Source: Plotosus lineatus
Lineage: Eukaryota; Chordata; Actinopteri; Siluriformes; Plotosidae
NCBI GenBank assembly: GCA_024760905.1
Contig: CM045734.1
Span: 41,269,564-41,333,563, forward strand
Reading direction: 5' to 3'
DNA length: 64,000 bases
The position numbers and the translations under genes were made by a program. Below, in pieces: positions 32,386 through 42,819 of the stretch (within the stretch, counting starts at the first letter, position 1; every line of letters begins with the position of its first letter). The notes beneath the pieces are model-generated. The model did not search any database. It saw only the letters and a list, made by a program, of their open reading frames with translations, and was not told the origin of the DNA.

Positions 32386-35300
32386 CTTCTTCTTGTCCTT
32401 TCGGCTTTTCCCTTCAGGGGTTGCCACAGCGAATCATCTGCCTCCATCTCACCCTATGCTCTGCATCTTTTTCTCTTATACCAACTGCCTTCATGTCCGC
32501 CTTCACCACATCCATGAATCGTCTCTTTGGTCTTCCTCTAGGCCTTCTGCCTGGTAGTTCCAACCTCAGCATCCTACTACCAATATACTCACTATCCCTC
32601 CTCTGTACATGTCCAAACCATCTCAATCTAGCCTCTCTGACTTTGTCTCCAAAACATCTTACATGTGCTGTCCCTCTGATGTGCTCATTCCTGATCCTAT
32701 CCATCCTCGTTACTCCCAAACAGAACCTCAACATTTTCATCTCTGCTACCTCCAGCTCTGCCTCCTGTCTTTTCCCCAGGGCCACTGTTTCTAAACCATA
32801 CAACATCGCTGGTCTCAACACCATCTTGTACACTTTTCCTTTCATTTTTGCCGATACCTTCCTATCACACATCACACCGGAAACTTTTCTCCAACCATTC
32901 CAACCAGCCTGCACACGCTTCTTTACTTCTTTTCCACACTCTCCATTGCTCTGGATTGTTGAGCCTAAGTACTTAAAATCCTCCACCTTCCTTATCTCTG
33001 CTCCTTGTAACCTCACTGTTCCTCTTGGGTCCTTGGCATTCATACACATGTATTCTGTCTTATTGAGGCTAACCTTCATTCCCCTCCTTTCCAGGGCATA
33101 CCTCCACCTCTCTAGATTTTCCTCCACTTGTTCTCTGCTCTCACTGCAAATCATAATGCCATCTGCAAACATCATAGTCCATGGAGATTCTTGTCTAACC
33201 TCGTCTGTCAGCCTGTCCATCACCATAGCAAACAAGAAGGGGCTCAGAGCTGACCCTTGATGCAGTCCCACCTCCACCTTGAACTCTTCTGTCACACCGA
33301 CAGCACACCTCACCACTGTCTTACATCTCTCATACATGTCCTGCACCACTAACATACTTCTCTGCCACTCCAGACTTTCTCATGCAATACCACAGTTCCT
33401 TTCTCGGCACCCTGTCGTATGCTTTCTCCAGATACACAAAGGCACAATGCAGCTCCTTCTGACCTTCTCTCTACTTCTCTATTAATATCCTCAAGGCAAA
33501 CACTGCATCTGTGGTGCTCTTTCTTGGCATGAAACCAAACTGTTGTTTACAAAAGCTGACCTCTGCCCTTAGTCTTGCTTCCACTATTCTTTCCCATAAC
33601 TTCATCATATGGCTCATCAACTTTATCCCTCTGTAGTTGCCACAATTCTGCACATCTCCCTTGTTCTTAAAAATGGGCACCAGCACACCTCTCCTCCATT
33701 CCTCTGGCATCCTCTCACTCTCTAAGACCGTGTTGAATGTTCTTGTCAGGAAATCTACTGCTTCCTCTCCTAGACACTTCCATACCTCCACCGGTATGTC
33801 ATCAGGGCCAACTGCCTTTCCATTCTTCGTCCTCTTCAATGCCCTCCTCACTTCACCCTTACTAATCTTTGCTACTTCCTGGTCCTCAACAGTCACCTCT
33901 TCTACTCTTTTTTCTCTCTAATTTTCCTCATTCATCAGCTCTTCAAAGTACTCTTTCCATCTTCCCAGCACACTTCTGTCATCAGTCAATACATTTCCCT
34001 CTCTGTCCTTAATCACTCTAACTTGCTGCACATCCTTCCCATCTCTATTTCTCTTCTGTGCCAACCTGTATAAATCATTTTCTCCCTCTTTACTTTCCAA
34101 CCGAGCATACAAGTCATCATATGCCCTCTGTTTGGCCTTTGACACCGCTACCTTCGCCTTACGCTGTGTCTCCCTGTACTCCTGTTTACTTTCTTCGGTC
34201 CTCTCTATGTCCTACTTCTTCTTAGCTAACCTCTTCTTTTGTACACACTCCTGCAATTCCTCATTCCACCACCAATTCTCCTTATCTCTGCTCCTTCCAG
34301 ATGACACACCAAGTATTCTCCAACCTGTCTCCCTGATCACATTAGCTGTAGTTGTCCAGTCCTCTGGAAGCACTTCCTGACTACCCAAAGCCTGTTTCAA
34401 CTCCTCCTTGAAGACAACACGACACTCTTCCTTTTTCAACTTCCACCACTTTGTCTTCTGCTCTGCCTTTGCCTTCTTCATCTTCCTCACCATCAGCATC
34501 ATCCTGCACACCACCATCCTATGCTGCTTGGCAACACTCTCACCCGCTACTACTTTGCAGTCACTGACTTCCTTCAAATTACATCGCCTACTCAAGATGT
34601 AGTCTACCTGTGTGCTCCTACCTCCGCTTTTATAAGTCACTCTATGCTCCTCTCTCTTCTGGAAGAACGTATTTACCACAGCCATTTCCATCCTTTTTGC
34701 AAAATCTACCAACATCTGTCCTTCTGCGTTCCTGTCTCGGATACCAAACCTGCCCATCACTTCCTCGTCCCCTCTATTTCCTGCACCAACATGTCCATTG
34801 AAGTCTGCCCCAATGACTACTCTTTCATCTTTGGGGGAATTATTCTGCATCACTTCATCTAACTCACTCCAGAATCTCTCCTTCTCTTCTAGCTCACATC
34901 CTGCCTATGGGGCATAAGCACAAACAACATTGAACATCATGCCTTCAATTTCTAACTTGAGACTCATCACTCTGTCTGACACTCTTTTCACTTCTAGAAC
35001 ATTCCTGACAAACTCCTCCTTCAAGATGACTCCAACTCTATTTCTCTTCCCATCCACACCATAAAAAAACAGCTTAAACCCTGCTCCTATGCTTCTAGCC
35101 TTGCTACCTTTCCACCTGGTCTCATGAACACACAGTATGTCCACCTTCCTCCTCTGCATCATGTCAGCCAGCTCTCTACCTTTTCCTGTCATAGTTCCAA
35201 CATTCAAAGTCCATACTTTCAGTTCTAGACTCCTGCCTTTCCTCTTCTCTCTCTGCCTATGGACACGCCTCCCGCCTCTCCTTCTTCGACGTCTTCGACC

Positions 35301-35534
35301 AACAGTAGTCCAATTTCCACCCGCACCCTGTTGGTTAGCAGCACTGATGGCGGTTGTTGTTAACCCGGGACCCGAACGATCCGGTATGAATTTTCTTGAT
35401 ATGACTCGCATGTTTTATTTGGCATTTGTTTTACGCCGGATGCCCTTCCTGACGCAACCCTCTGCATTTATCCGGGCTTAGGACCGGTGTGAGGGAGAGA
35501 CACTGGCTTGTGCCCCTCCCTCACGGCTGCATTC
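32386..35534 (-). mobile_element. RTE-like LINE, copy D, full length
   Basis: The complete family layout is on the minus strand, about 3.15 kb. The 5' end with gtgagggagagacactgg is at 35515-35490, and the 3' end ccctgaagggaaaagccgaa followed by a short (AAG)n is at 32388. Direct repeats tcaggattgcagcatat at 32369-32385 and 35535-35551 are a perfect 17-bp target duplication. The target was itself a palindromic element (arms around 32345 and 35565-35600). This is the largest insertion in the intron between exons 2 and 3. Confidence 0.95.
32390..35411 (-). pseudogene. LINE copy D ORF (endonuclease-RT), disrupted
   Basis: The endonuclease reads LKVWTLNVGTMTGKGREL, CVHETRWKGSKA, VIGADFNGHVGAGN and VDYILSRRCN; the Gln before the catalytic Glu of VQETRW is His here. 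RT motifs are GKAVGPDDIPVEVWKC, QQFGFMPRKSTTDAVF, GLHQGSALSPFLFAM and MMFADGIMICSE. Motif C has Gly where the second catalytic Asp should be (about 33155-33165), so this RT would be dead even if translated. Frame changes occur near 34880, 34200-34160, 33900-33910 and 33355-33475. The C-terminal part (33355-32414) is a single open frame of 313 codons. Confidence 0.9.
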
Positions 35535-35660
35535 TCAGGATTGCAGCATATATTCACCTACAAATCCTGAGAATTCAATAATAGGCTGTGTTTAGTGTCT
35601 ATTATTGAATTCTCAGGATTGCAGCATATATGGACCTACAAATCCCTCTTCTTTCAGTCC
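35535..35660. mobile_element. Palindromic MITE remnant, target of LINE copy D
   Basis: aatcctgagaattcaataat at 35563-35582, then aggctgtgtttagtgt, is the reverse complement of acactaaacacagcc (32341-32355) and the attattgaattatcaggatt that follows it. A second, direct partial copy (attattgaattctcaggatt, then gcagcatatatggacctac) follows at 35601-35643. Before the LINE arrived the locus held a hairpin element of about 110 bp. Confidence 0.8.
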
Positions 35661-35664
35661 TTAT

Positions 35665-36440
35665 GGTTAATTCACCCTGTGAAATCTGCCAAGAAAGCTC
35701 TATTACACTACAGCAACAATGAACTGGATTCAACTCAAAGCATTTCCATGACACATATGACTTACCGTGTTATCATGTAGTTGACAAAGCAACATTGTCA
35801 GCTGTTTGAGGTGACTAATGTTTTGATTGGACACACTTCAACCATTAGTAAGATTCAACCAATCTATTGGTGAATTCAACCAATCTGTTTCCGCAGTGTA
35901 TTGCTGTACCAATATATTTATATGTTAATAAATGTAATGTACAAACATCCACTAGGATATGTAAGTATCACAGTTGGCTATGCTAAAGTACCTCATAAAT
36001 TCTATAGATATCATTTCTTTGTACAATTAAACAGTCAAATGTTCTTGAGTCTGAATTGTAATATCATTGTAATTATTTAAACAAGATGAAACCATAGACA
36101 CCAGCAGCATGCTTGGAAAAATAAAAAATAAATATATTCACTGCATAAAAAAAAAAATAAATAAAAGTACACGAATTTACTACAAAATATTATGGTGGAG
36201 CTCTGATCCTTGTGCTAATTCATGGATGGTGTTTCATGCACTCTTGAGAAAATGAATGCTTTCAAGTACCAGGATATGATCGCTAAAACCCTAGCTGTGT
36301 TTGCCAGAAGGTATGGATAGTTGATAGATGTTGATAGATCCCTCACAAAAATGTCTTTTACCTTATTCGACAGTACATGGCTCAGAGCTCTTACTCTTTG
36401 TAGTTGTGTTGATAATGCCATGCAACCCTATATGTGCTTG
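35665..36440. other. Intron segment, no gene seen
   Basis: AT-rich intron sequence without a recognised element. Confidence 0.5.
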
Positions 36441-36449
36441 GGACTAAGC

Positions 36450-37049
36450 CAGTGCTTCTCAATTATTTTTCTGTGACGCCCCCTCTAGGAAGAAATAAAA
36501 CATTTCACGATCCCCACCACCCCGCAAGCGACTATAAATAGCATTATTTGTCTATAAAATTCTTAGTACACCTCTGCATAACATTGCATATTTATTACCA
36601 TTAAAAACAAAAAAAGCAATATAGTTCAACTTACAATAAAGGAAAACTTCATTAACATTGTTTTTAAAATCTGTAATAGAAAAGATTTAAAGTGCACCAA
36701 TATGCAATATGCATGAAATTAAAAAAATACATCCTTATTTAAATTCGTTTGACTTATTCATGTCTTAATATCTCGGTCTCTCTCCACTTTCTCTTCGTTC
36801 CTGTTCGAAAATTTTCCATGTTATTTCCTGAGGGGTTGTTTGCTGCACTTCATACCGTTTGCTCGTGCGAAAAACCACTACACCATAGCGCGACAATGAG
36901 AGCGTCACTGCCAACTAGTGGCGTGGAGGTGCAATTACACTTAATTCTCGTACACTATTCCAGAAAAGCATGTTCCCCAGGGTCATATGCACTCCCCCCA
37001 GCATCATACCGTGCCCTCCCAAGGGCATCCCACTATTGGAGAAGAACTG
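36450..37049. mobile_element. hAT-like MITE with exact 8-bp target duplication
   Basis: The ends cagtgcttctcaattattt and, reversed, cagttcttctccaatagtg are hAT-type terminal repeats. GACTAAGC flanks both ends exactly (36442-36449 and 37050-37057). 600 bp, non-coding. It lies 111 bp upstream (genomic left to right) of the end of adgrv1 exon 2. A relative with the opposite orientation is at 53903-54202. Confidence 0.93.
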
Positions 37050-37187
37050 GACTAAGCTAAAATGTTCTAAATGATTTCATTTATTTATTTAATGGTTCCA
37101 GTAAATGTGGAGTCAATTATGACTGTGAAAATAAACTTGTTCTACACTACTAGAATAAGACAGAAAGAATGGAGAGCTAAATTGTAC

Positions 37188-37337
37188 CTGGAGTCTGAGA
37201 TTAAACACAAAGGTTTCATCAGCTTCAGGTAGGTCATCATCCTTCACGGCAATGAAGATGGTTTTGCTTGATTCGGATGACAGAAGAAAAGCAGCTGCAG
37301 TGGTTGCTTCAAAGTCACCAGTGTCCTCACCCTGCAG
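37188..37337 (-). CDS. adgrv1: adgrv1 coding exon 2 (in window)
   Basis: This encodes residues 63-112, phase 0: LQGEDTGDFEATTAAAFLL, then KTIFIAVKDDDLPEADETFV and FNLRLQ. GED(T/A)GDF and VxDDDLPE.DETF match mammals; KDDDLPEADE is a canonical Calx-beta calcium-binding loop. This is the main part of module 1. A second AG six bases further in (gcag before ggtgag) is possible, but the upstream one gives the family spacing. Donor cag|gtacaa. Confidence 0.95.
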
Positions 37338-37339
37338 CT

Positions 37340-37563
37340 GCATGACCACAAAATACATTTTTATTACTGTCCCATCCAATTTCATCTTCTAGTTTACATT
37401 CAGGGTCTTGAGAGGACACACACTGAAAAAACTGACCAATTAAATATGAATGTGGATTTCAACATACGTGTACATCAGATATGTATCTTTGCACAGTCGA
37501 TAATGTAAATAAAAAAAATCTTTAATAGCTCAAACTAATCTCATATATATATATAAACACACA

Positions 37564-37604
<41 letters not shown>

Positions 37605-38855
37605 TTATTTTATTCCGACTACCATATTGAAACAAACAAACAGCCTCACACAGATGTAATTATTATTTAATCCATGCTGTGAAAAGCAATTTTTCATTTT
37701 TTTTTCAAGATTAGAGAACCAAGAGAGTATAGGAAATTCTCAAATTTTGTAGGCTTTCTCCACAGAAAGCAATTCCATGTGGATGACAATTAACATTTGC
37801 ACTAATGCCACCCACTAAAGCTCGCCGGAAGAAAAGGTCATACATCTTCCTTCCATTCAACGCTACGAATGATTTGATGGAGGAGCTACGCTAGGATGCT
37901 TAGCGTGACATTTAGCACTCTTTGTTGAACAGTCGACAGATTTTCGTTGTTATGCTAATTCTACCCAGATGTGCACAGCAGTGCACTAGCATGTTAGCAG
38001 CAAGCAGATGGTTGGGTGAGGAAATCCACCCTGCCGGTAATGCAACAAGCACATCTGCTTAGCACAGTTCTGAAACAACTTGCTCACATTTGCTGAACAT
38101 GTTGTGTACTTTAAGAATAAAAGATAAAAACTAGCCATGACAAATGAAATTTAGGTGAAATTATGGTAGTCGATTACACTGGAAATGTATGTATTTTGTT
38201 TTCAATCCATTATGAACCTGCGCACAACATTAATATAATTGCTGCAAATGACTATTCATTCTTTCATTGACCTGTATGGATTAAAAATTTTTATCTTTTT
38301 TTACTTCATAATTCAAGCAAGATTTAATAATGGTGTGACTTACAATTGATTTTATTCATGAACAAAACAGGTTTTCCCTATTTATCTGTATTACACTAAT
38401 ATACAAAGGTACAACAAAACAGTATTTCAAAATATAAAAAATAAAATGGGAATGCATCTGCTACTAGGTGGCTACTAGAAGAGTTTTGACAACCCAAAAC
38501 AACAAAATTAACTTTATGAAATCATTTTTGGGATTAACACAGACTATTTGATCATTTTTATGGTAATAAAAAAGCCATCGTGGAGCCTAATCAAAGTTTT
38601 TTCTATTCCATTGTCTTCCAATTTTGTCAGTTTTGCTGATTAAAATTTGCTAATTACCCAAAGGTTTTTAAGATAATTGAATAAAAAATGTATTATTTTT
38701 TCAGTGTGGAGGCCTGTATTGATATCACACCTTCACACCTACATTTGTAAAGTCTCACTACAAGACAATACCTACAACTTGTACTACAACTACTACTACT
38801 ACTACTACTACAGCTAGAATTACTGCGTGTAAAACCTGATCTGATTTGGAAGCGC
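37340..38855. other. First visible intron, no gene seen
   Basis: It holds an (AT)n/(CA)n tract at 37542-37603 and a (CTA)n run at about 38786-38811 close to the exon 1 donor. The rest is AT-rich without a named repeat. Confidence 0.6.
37542..37603. repeat. (AT)n(CA)n microsatellite
   Basis: Short AT run, then about 22 CA units with a few interruptions. Confidence 0.95.
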
Positions 38856-38859
38856 TTAC

Positions 38860-39047
38860 AAGGACGAGAGCAGTGATGTTGATGGGGTCCCCGACCCTCT
38901 CCACCACCAGGCGTACTATAGATCTGCTGCTCTCATTCACCACAAACTCAGTTTGACCCTGGAACCTCAGCTCTGCAGACTCTGACCTGGCACCGTGGAT
39001 GAGGAGCACCAGGAATAAGCCAGCTAGAGCCAAGACCCCTGGCATTC
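38860..39047 (-). CDS. adgrv1: adgrv1 signal-peptide exon (coding exon 1 in window)
   Basis: From ATG at 39045 it encodes residues 1-62. A hydrophobic signal sequence, MPGVLALAGLFLVLLIHGA, is followed by SESAELRFQGQTEFVVNES and RLVVERVGDPINITALVL, the start of Calx-beta module 1. (E/A)(I/L)RF.GQTEFVVNE and ER(I/V)G(D/E)P.N(I/V)TA match the mammalian N-terminus. An AG preceded by tctctctattttgc suggests a splice acceptor before 39047, leaving GA in front of ATG. That would complete a Gly codon if a coding first exon exists upstream. Alternatively translation starts at an in-frame ATG at 39066, adding MSLYFAG, which resembles the mammalian MSVF start. Donor ctt|gtaagc. Confidence 0.93.
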
Positions 39048-39239
39048 CTGCAAAATAGAGAGACATTCAAATACAGTAACTGCATGATATGGAATTATCT
39101 ATAGTGCAACCTTAGATATTTATGGCCGAAATTAAGCAGTCATATCAGAGTAGAATAAGTGCCATGATTGGTAAAAAATGCTAGAAAATATTTTTGCAGA
39201 GGATTTTACATTTTTTGGACTGAATATTACAATTAAAAA

Positions 39240-39430
39240 TAATCATGTGGAAGCACAGTGGTGAAAAGTTTAGCAGTCTTGTCTCACAGCAAAATGGTCC
39301 TGCGTTCCAGCCCAGTAGTCAGTAGGGGCATTTCTGTGTGAAGTTACAATGTTCTCCCTATGCTTGTGAGGGCTTCCTCAAGGAATTCCAATTTCCAGTC
39401 TAAAGACATACACATTAAGCTAATTTTATT
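39240..39430 (+). mobile_element. SINE-C copy, 3'-truncated
   Basis: The head agcacagtggtgaaaagttt and the B-box-like ggtcctgcgttccagccc are followed by gcatttctgtgtgaagttac and tctccctatgcttgtgaggg. The L2-type tail is not reached. Confidence 0.75.
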
Positions 39431-39434
39431 TTAT

Positions 39435-40275
39435 TGGAGAATAATAATTATAACCATGTGACTATTCCATGAAACATTCTTCAAGGCATATTTAAGATAA
39501 ATCTAATGTCTTGTATTTGCTTCAGTATTTATATTTATAATGCATGACCTCATATACAGTGCTTTTATTTTGGAATTTATTTTCAGTATGTATTATTATC
39601 ATTTTTCACCAAAAAAGATGTTAATCACCTCTCAGCTGTCAGTGGGATTTTTCCTCATCTGGTCTGGGAAAAAATGATCAGGTTTCTCTATTAATTTAAC
39701 TCGTATGCTTGATGGCTACATGGCAGTTGTCATGGCTAACCAAACAAACAGCATAAAAAGTGTGTGCGTTGTGGGCTGCTTTGTGGGCATCTCCTCATTC
39801 ATGTGCTTGTGTTGGTATGAATGAGTGCTTGTATCTTATTTATTTCTACAGCAGGAAGACTGCTTTAGGAAAGTTGGACTTTGGAAATATCCACTTATTC
39901 ATATGTTCCATTCCTGGTAGATCATTTGGGGCTAATTTATGCCACAAGGGTATTCAGAGCTGAGGGGTGGCTTGACATGACTTTCATCAAGGTGCCAGAT
40001 TAGATTATTCCGATTAAGCTTCCTTGTGCAGGATTAGTGTGATTTTAGACGTACTGGTGGAGGTACGTTTCCAATAGGAGGGATGATTAATTCCAACCAT
40101 ATTTTGATATTTTATTTATCACATATTTGGTTTTGAGTTATTATGGTCGGCACATAGTGAAGAGTATTAAGGAGAATAGTCTCCTATTCACTACAGCTGT
40201 CTCCTAGAGCTGGGAACTATTATAGTTGACGTCACACTTAATCAGCATTAATAATTCATTGAACTGCAATTACTG
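39435..40275. other. Upstream region, no feature seen
   Basis: AT-rich sequence just 5' of the signal-peptide exon. If translation starts at 39066 the promoter would lie here, but I see no TATA box or GC-rich block that stands out. Confidence 0.4.
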
Positions 40276-40284
40276 AGTGAAGTT

Positions 40285-40545
40285 TATATTCATCATTTTC
40301 TGTAACCGCGTAATCCTAATTAGGGTCACAGGGAGGATGGCACCCATCCAGTTGATTCTGGGTGAGGGCAGGGTACACCCTGGACAGCTCGCCAGGCCAT
40401 TGCAGGGCAGAAAAACCCTGGCGGCTATGCTGCCTACCCTTGACAAAAGTCAGCAATGGTTCTTTTACATTCTTCTCACCAGCGACAGTGAGAGACATGG
40501 CCGCCCTTTGATAACCCAGTTACCTGCATTGGGGTGAACTTTACA
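40285..40545 (-). mobile_element. SINE-B copy with L2-type tail
   Basis: The minus-strand body (aactgggttatcaaagggcg, gtctctcactgtcgctggtg, ttgctgacttttgtcaagg) is followed by ggcctggcgagctgtccagg and a tail ending attaggattacgcggttac. The tail differs from that of the copies at 30011 and 63148. Confidence 0.85.
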
Positions 40546-40576
40546 TATCTATTTAAATATACTGTACTGAGAATAT

Positions 40577-41410
40577 GTTCATTTATTCATTCATTGTCTA
40601 AGCAGCTTAATCCTAATTAGGGTTGCAGGGAGGCTGGTGCCCATCTTAGCCAAATCTGAGCTGGGTACACCCTGGACAGCCCACCAACCATTGCAGGGGC
40701 AACACACACACTATCATTCATACTCACACCTAGGGGCAATTTGGAACTGCCCAATAGCAACTGTGCATGTTTTTGGACTACTAGAGGAAACAGTAGTCTG
40801 CTTCGTAGTCTTCTTCTTTTCCTTTCGGCTTTTCCCTTCAGGGGTCGCCACAGCGAATCATCTGCCTCCATCTCACCCTATTCTTTGCATCTTCTTCTCT
40901 TATACCAGCTACCTTCATGTCCTGCTTCACTACATCCATGAATTGTTTCTTTGGTCTTCCTCTCGGCCTTCTGCTTGGTAGTTCCAACCTCAGCATCCTA
41001 CTACCAATATACTCACTATCCCTCCTCTGTACATGTCCAAACCATCTCAATCTAGCCTCTCTGACTTTGTCTCCAAAACCTATAACATGTGCTGTCCCTC
41101 TGATGTGCTCATTCTTGATCCTATCCATCCTCGTTACTCCCAAAGAGAACCTCAACATTTTCATCTCTGCTACCTCCAGCTCTGCCTCCTGTCTTTTCCC
41201 CAGGGCCACTGTCTCTAAACCATACAACATCGCTGGCCTTACCACCGTCTTGTACACTTTTCCTTTCATTCTTACGGGAGGAAACAGTAGTACCTGGAGG
41301 AAACCCACATAAGCATGGGAAAGACGTGCAAACTCCACACAGAACAGCGCCAAGCCCAAGAATCAATCCTGGGACCGGTGCTAGGCAAATGTATTGAAGT
41401 GTGCCACCCC
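40577..41410 (-). mobile_element. SINE-C copy split by LINE copy E
   Basis: The minus-strand head is near 41400 (gggtggcacacttcaat region, then ggtcccaggattgattctt). The middle (ggaagaccgtgcaaactcc-type block in reverse) is interrupted at 41278, resumes at 40797, and ends in the L2-type tail (aattaggattaagctgctt) at 40600-40580. Confidence 0.8.
40798..41277 (-). mobile_element. RTE-like LINE, copy E, 5'-truncated
   Basis: A direct repeat gaggaaacagtagt at 40784-40797 and 41278-41291 marks the insertion into a SINE-C copy. The minus-strand frame reads RMKGKVYKTVVRPAMLYGLE, FSLGVTRMDRIKNEHIRGTA, ARLRWFGHVQRRDSEY and MIRCGDP without a stop. It is short and well preserved. Confidence 0.93.
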
Positions 41411-41425
41411 ATGGGTATACATATA

Positions 41426-41891
41426 CAGGGATTCCTCACTTTCCACGGTTAATGGGGACCGACATGCACAACCACTGATTTCCGCAAAGTATGATCGACC
41501 CCCCTGACTGACATATAAGTACATGTATATGTGTATATAATATCAATAAATACATATTCAACGCTATAAATGTTTATAATAACAATTAAACATTCAAAAA
41601 TAATGCAGAAGATGTAAATAAAATATAAATACACACACATGCAGATGTGCACCCGCGCACGCACACACACACACACAGATGCGCATGCACACACTCAGAT
41701 GGGCGCATCACATAAAAATGTGAGCAGTTTTGTTGGGTTGTTTTTTGTTTGTTTGGGGTTCTTTTGCATGATTGGCCTTGTTTTGTGACATTTTCCGTAA
41801 CTTTTCCCTTTATTTTACATTAATTTCCTTATTTTTTATTTTTTGATGCATTGACGCCGCAAAAACTGAAGCACGAAGTAGCAAGGGATAA

Positions 41892-41893
<2 letters not shown>
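41426..41893. mobile_element. pogo/Tigger-like MITE family 1, copy 3
   Basis: The left end cagggattcctcactttcc is preceded by TA. The interior shares gttaatggggacc, ccctgactgacatataag, aacaattaaacattcaaaa and gcatgattggcctt with the other copies. The right end decays into an AT repeat (gcaagggataactta). Confidence 0.85.

Positions 41894-41960
<67 letters not shown>
41893..41960. repeat. (AT)n microsatellite
   Basis: About 33 TA units. Confidence 0.97.
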
Positions 41961-41961
<1 letters not shown>

Positions 41962-41964
41962 TCT

Positions 41965-42715
41965 CCAGCCTTTGCTGAAAAAATGTATGTTGTAATAATT
42001 TGATTTGATTTCACTCATATGAGTCAAATACTGCTTGGACAAGACATTGAAACATTGCCACCAACTCACTGGATTAAACTCCCCAGCACTTACTACACAA
42101 ACAGACTGTCATATTGACTAAGTCTTGAACACTCTTATCCTCTTATCGCCTTCTGCTTCACATTACACACATTATCTTTGCTAATAATTCAGTGGATGAA
42201 ATGAATAATTCATTTGTAATAGGGTAACAACATAGTTCAATAGTTTGAAATGTGACTTATAAGAACAATTCAGCTTTAGTTCTTGGGGAGAGAATTAATT
42301 ATTATGTACACCGTGTCCAGAACATTACATCAGATATTCAGCTACAGAAAAACAAGATAATCTTGTACTTCGATATTTTACATTAATGTAACACCTTCCA
42401 GCTGTCCAGGGTGTACTCTGCCCTCATCCAGACTCAGCTGAGATGGGTGCCAGCCTGTTCACAACCCTTAAACCAAGTGTTAACCATCAAGCAGCCCTTT
42501 AAAGAAGTAAGGACCTTTCAAAATGTCCTCACTTACCAAAAATGACCTCAGTCTATAAAATGAAAGTGTATTCCTCTCCAAAGTGGTGCCTCGACATGGT
42601 GCACATCTCTCATTCTGAAGATCACAAACTTGAATCCAGGATGATGCATGCAGCGATTTAATTGGCCAAGCTCTTAGGTGAAAAAGGAATGGAATACCAA
42701 TCACGGTTGTCTGTG
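41965..42715. other. Upstream region, SINE tail fragment only
   Basis: A fragment of the L2-type SINE tail (gctgtccagggtgtactctg, then ctgagatgggtgccagcct) is at 42398-42470 on the plus strand. The rest has no recognised feature. Confidence 0.55.
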
Positions 42716-42719
42716 AGCT

Positions 42720-42723
42720 CATG

Positions 42724-42807
<84 letters not shown>

Positions 42808-42816
42808 TACACATAC
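42720..42816. repeat. (ATAC)n(AT)n(AC)n microsatellite
   Basis: About 7 ATAC units, 25 AT units and a few AC units. Confidence 0.96.
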
Positions 42817-42819
42817 ATA

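Noticed and set aside
32361..33260. 299-codon plus-strand protein
   Set aside because: It is the antisense of LINE copy D. The minus strand carries the RT and C-terminal motifs, so this frame is a shadow.
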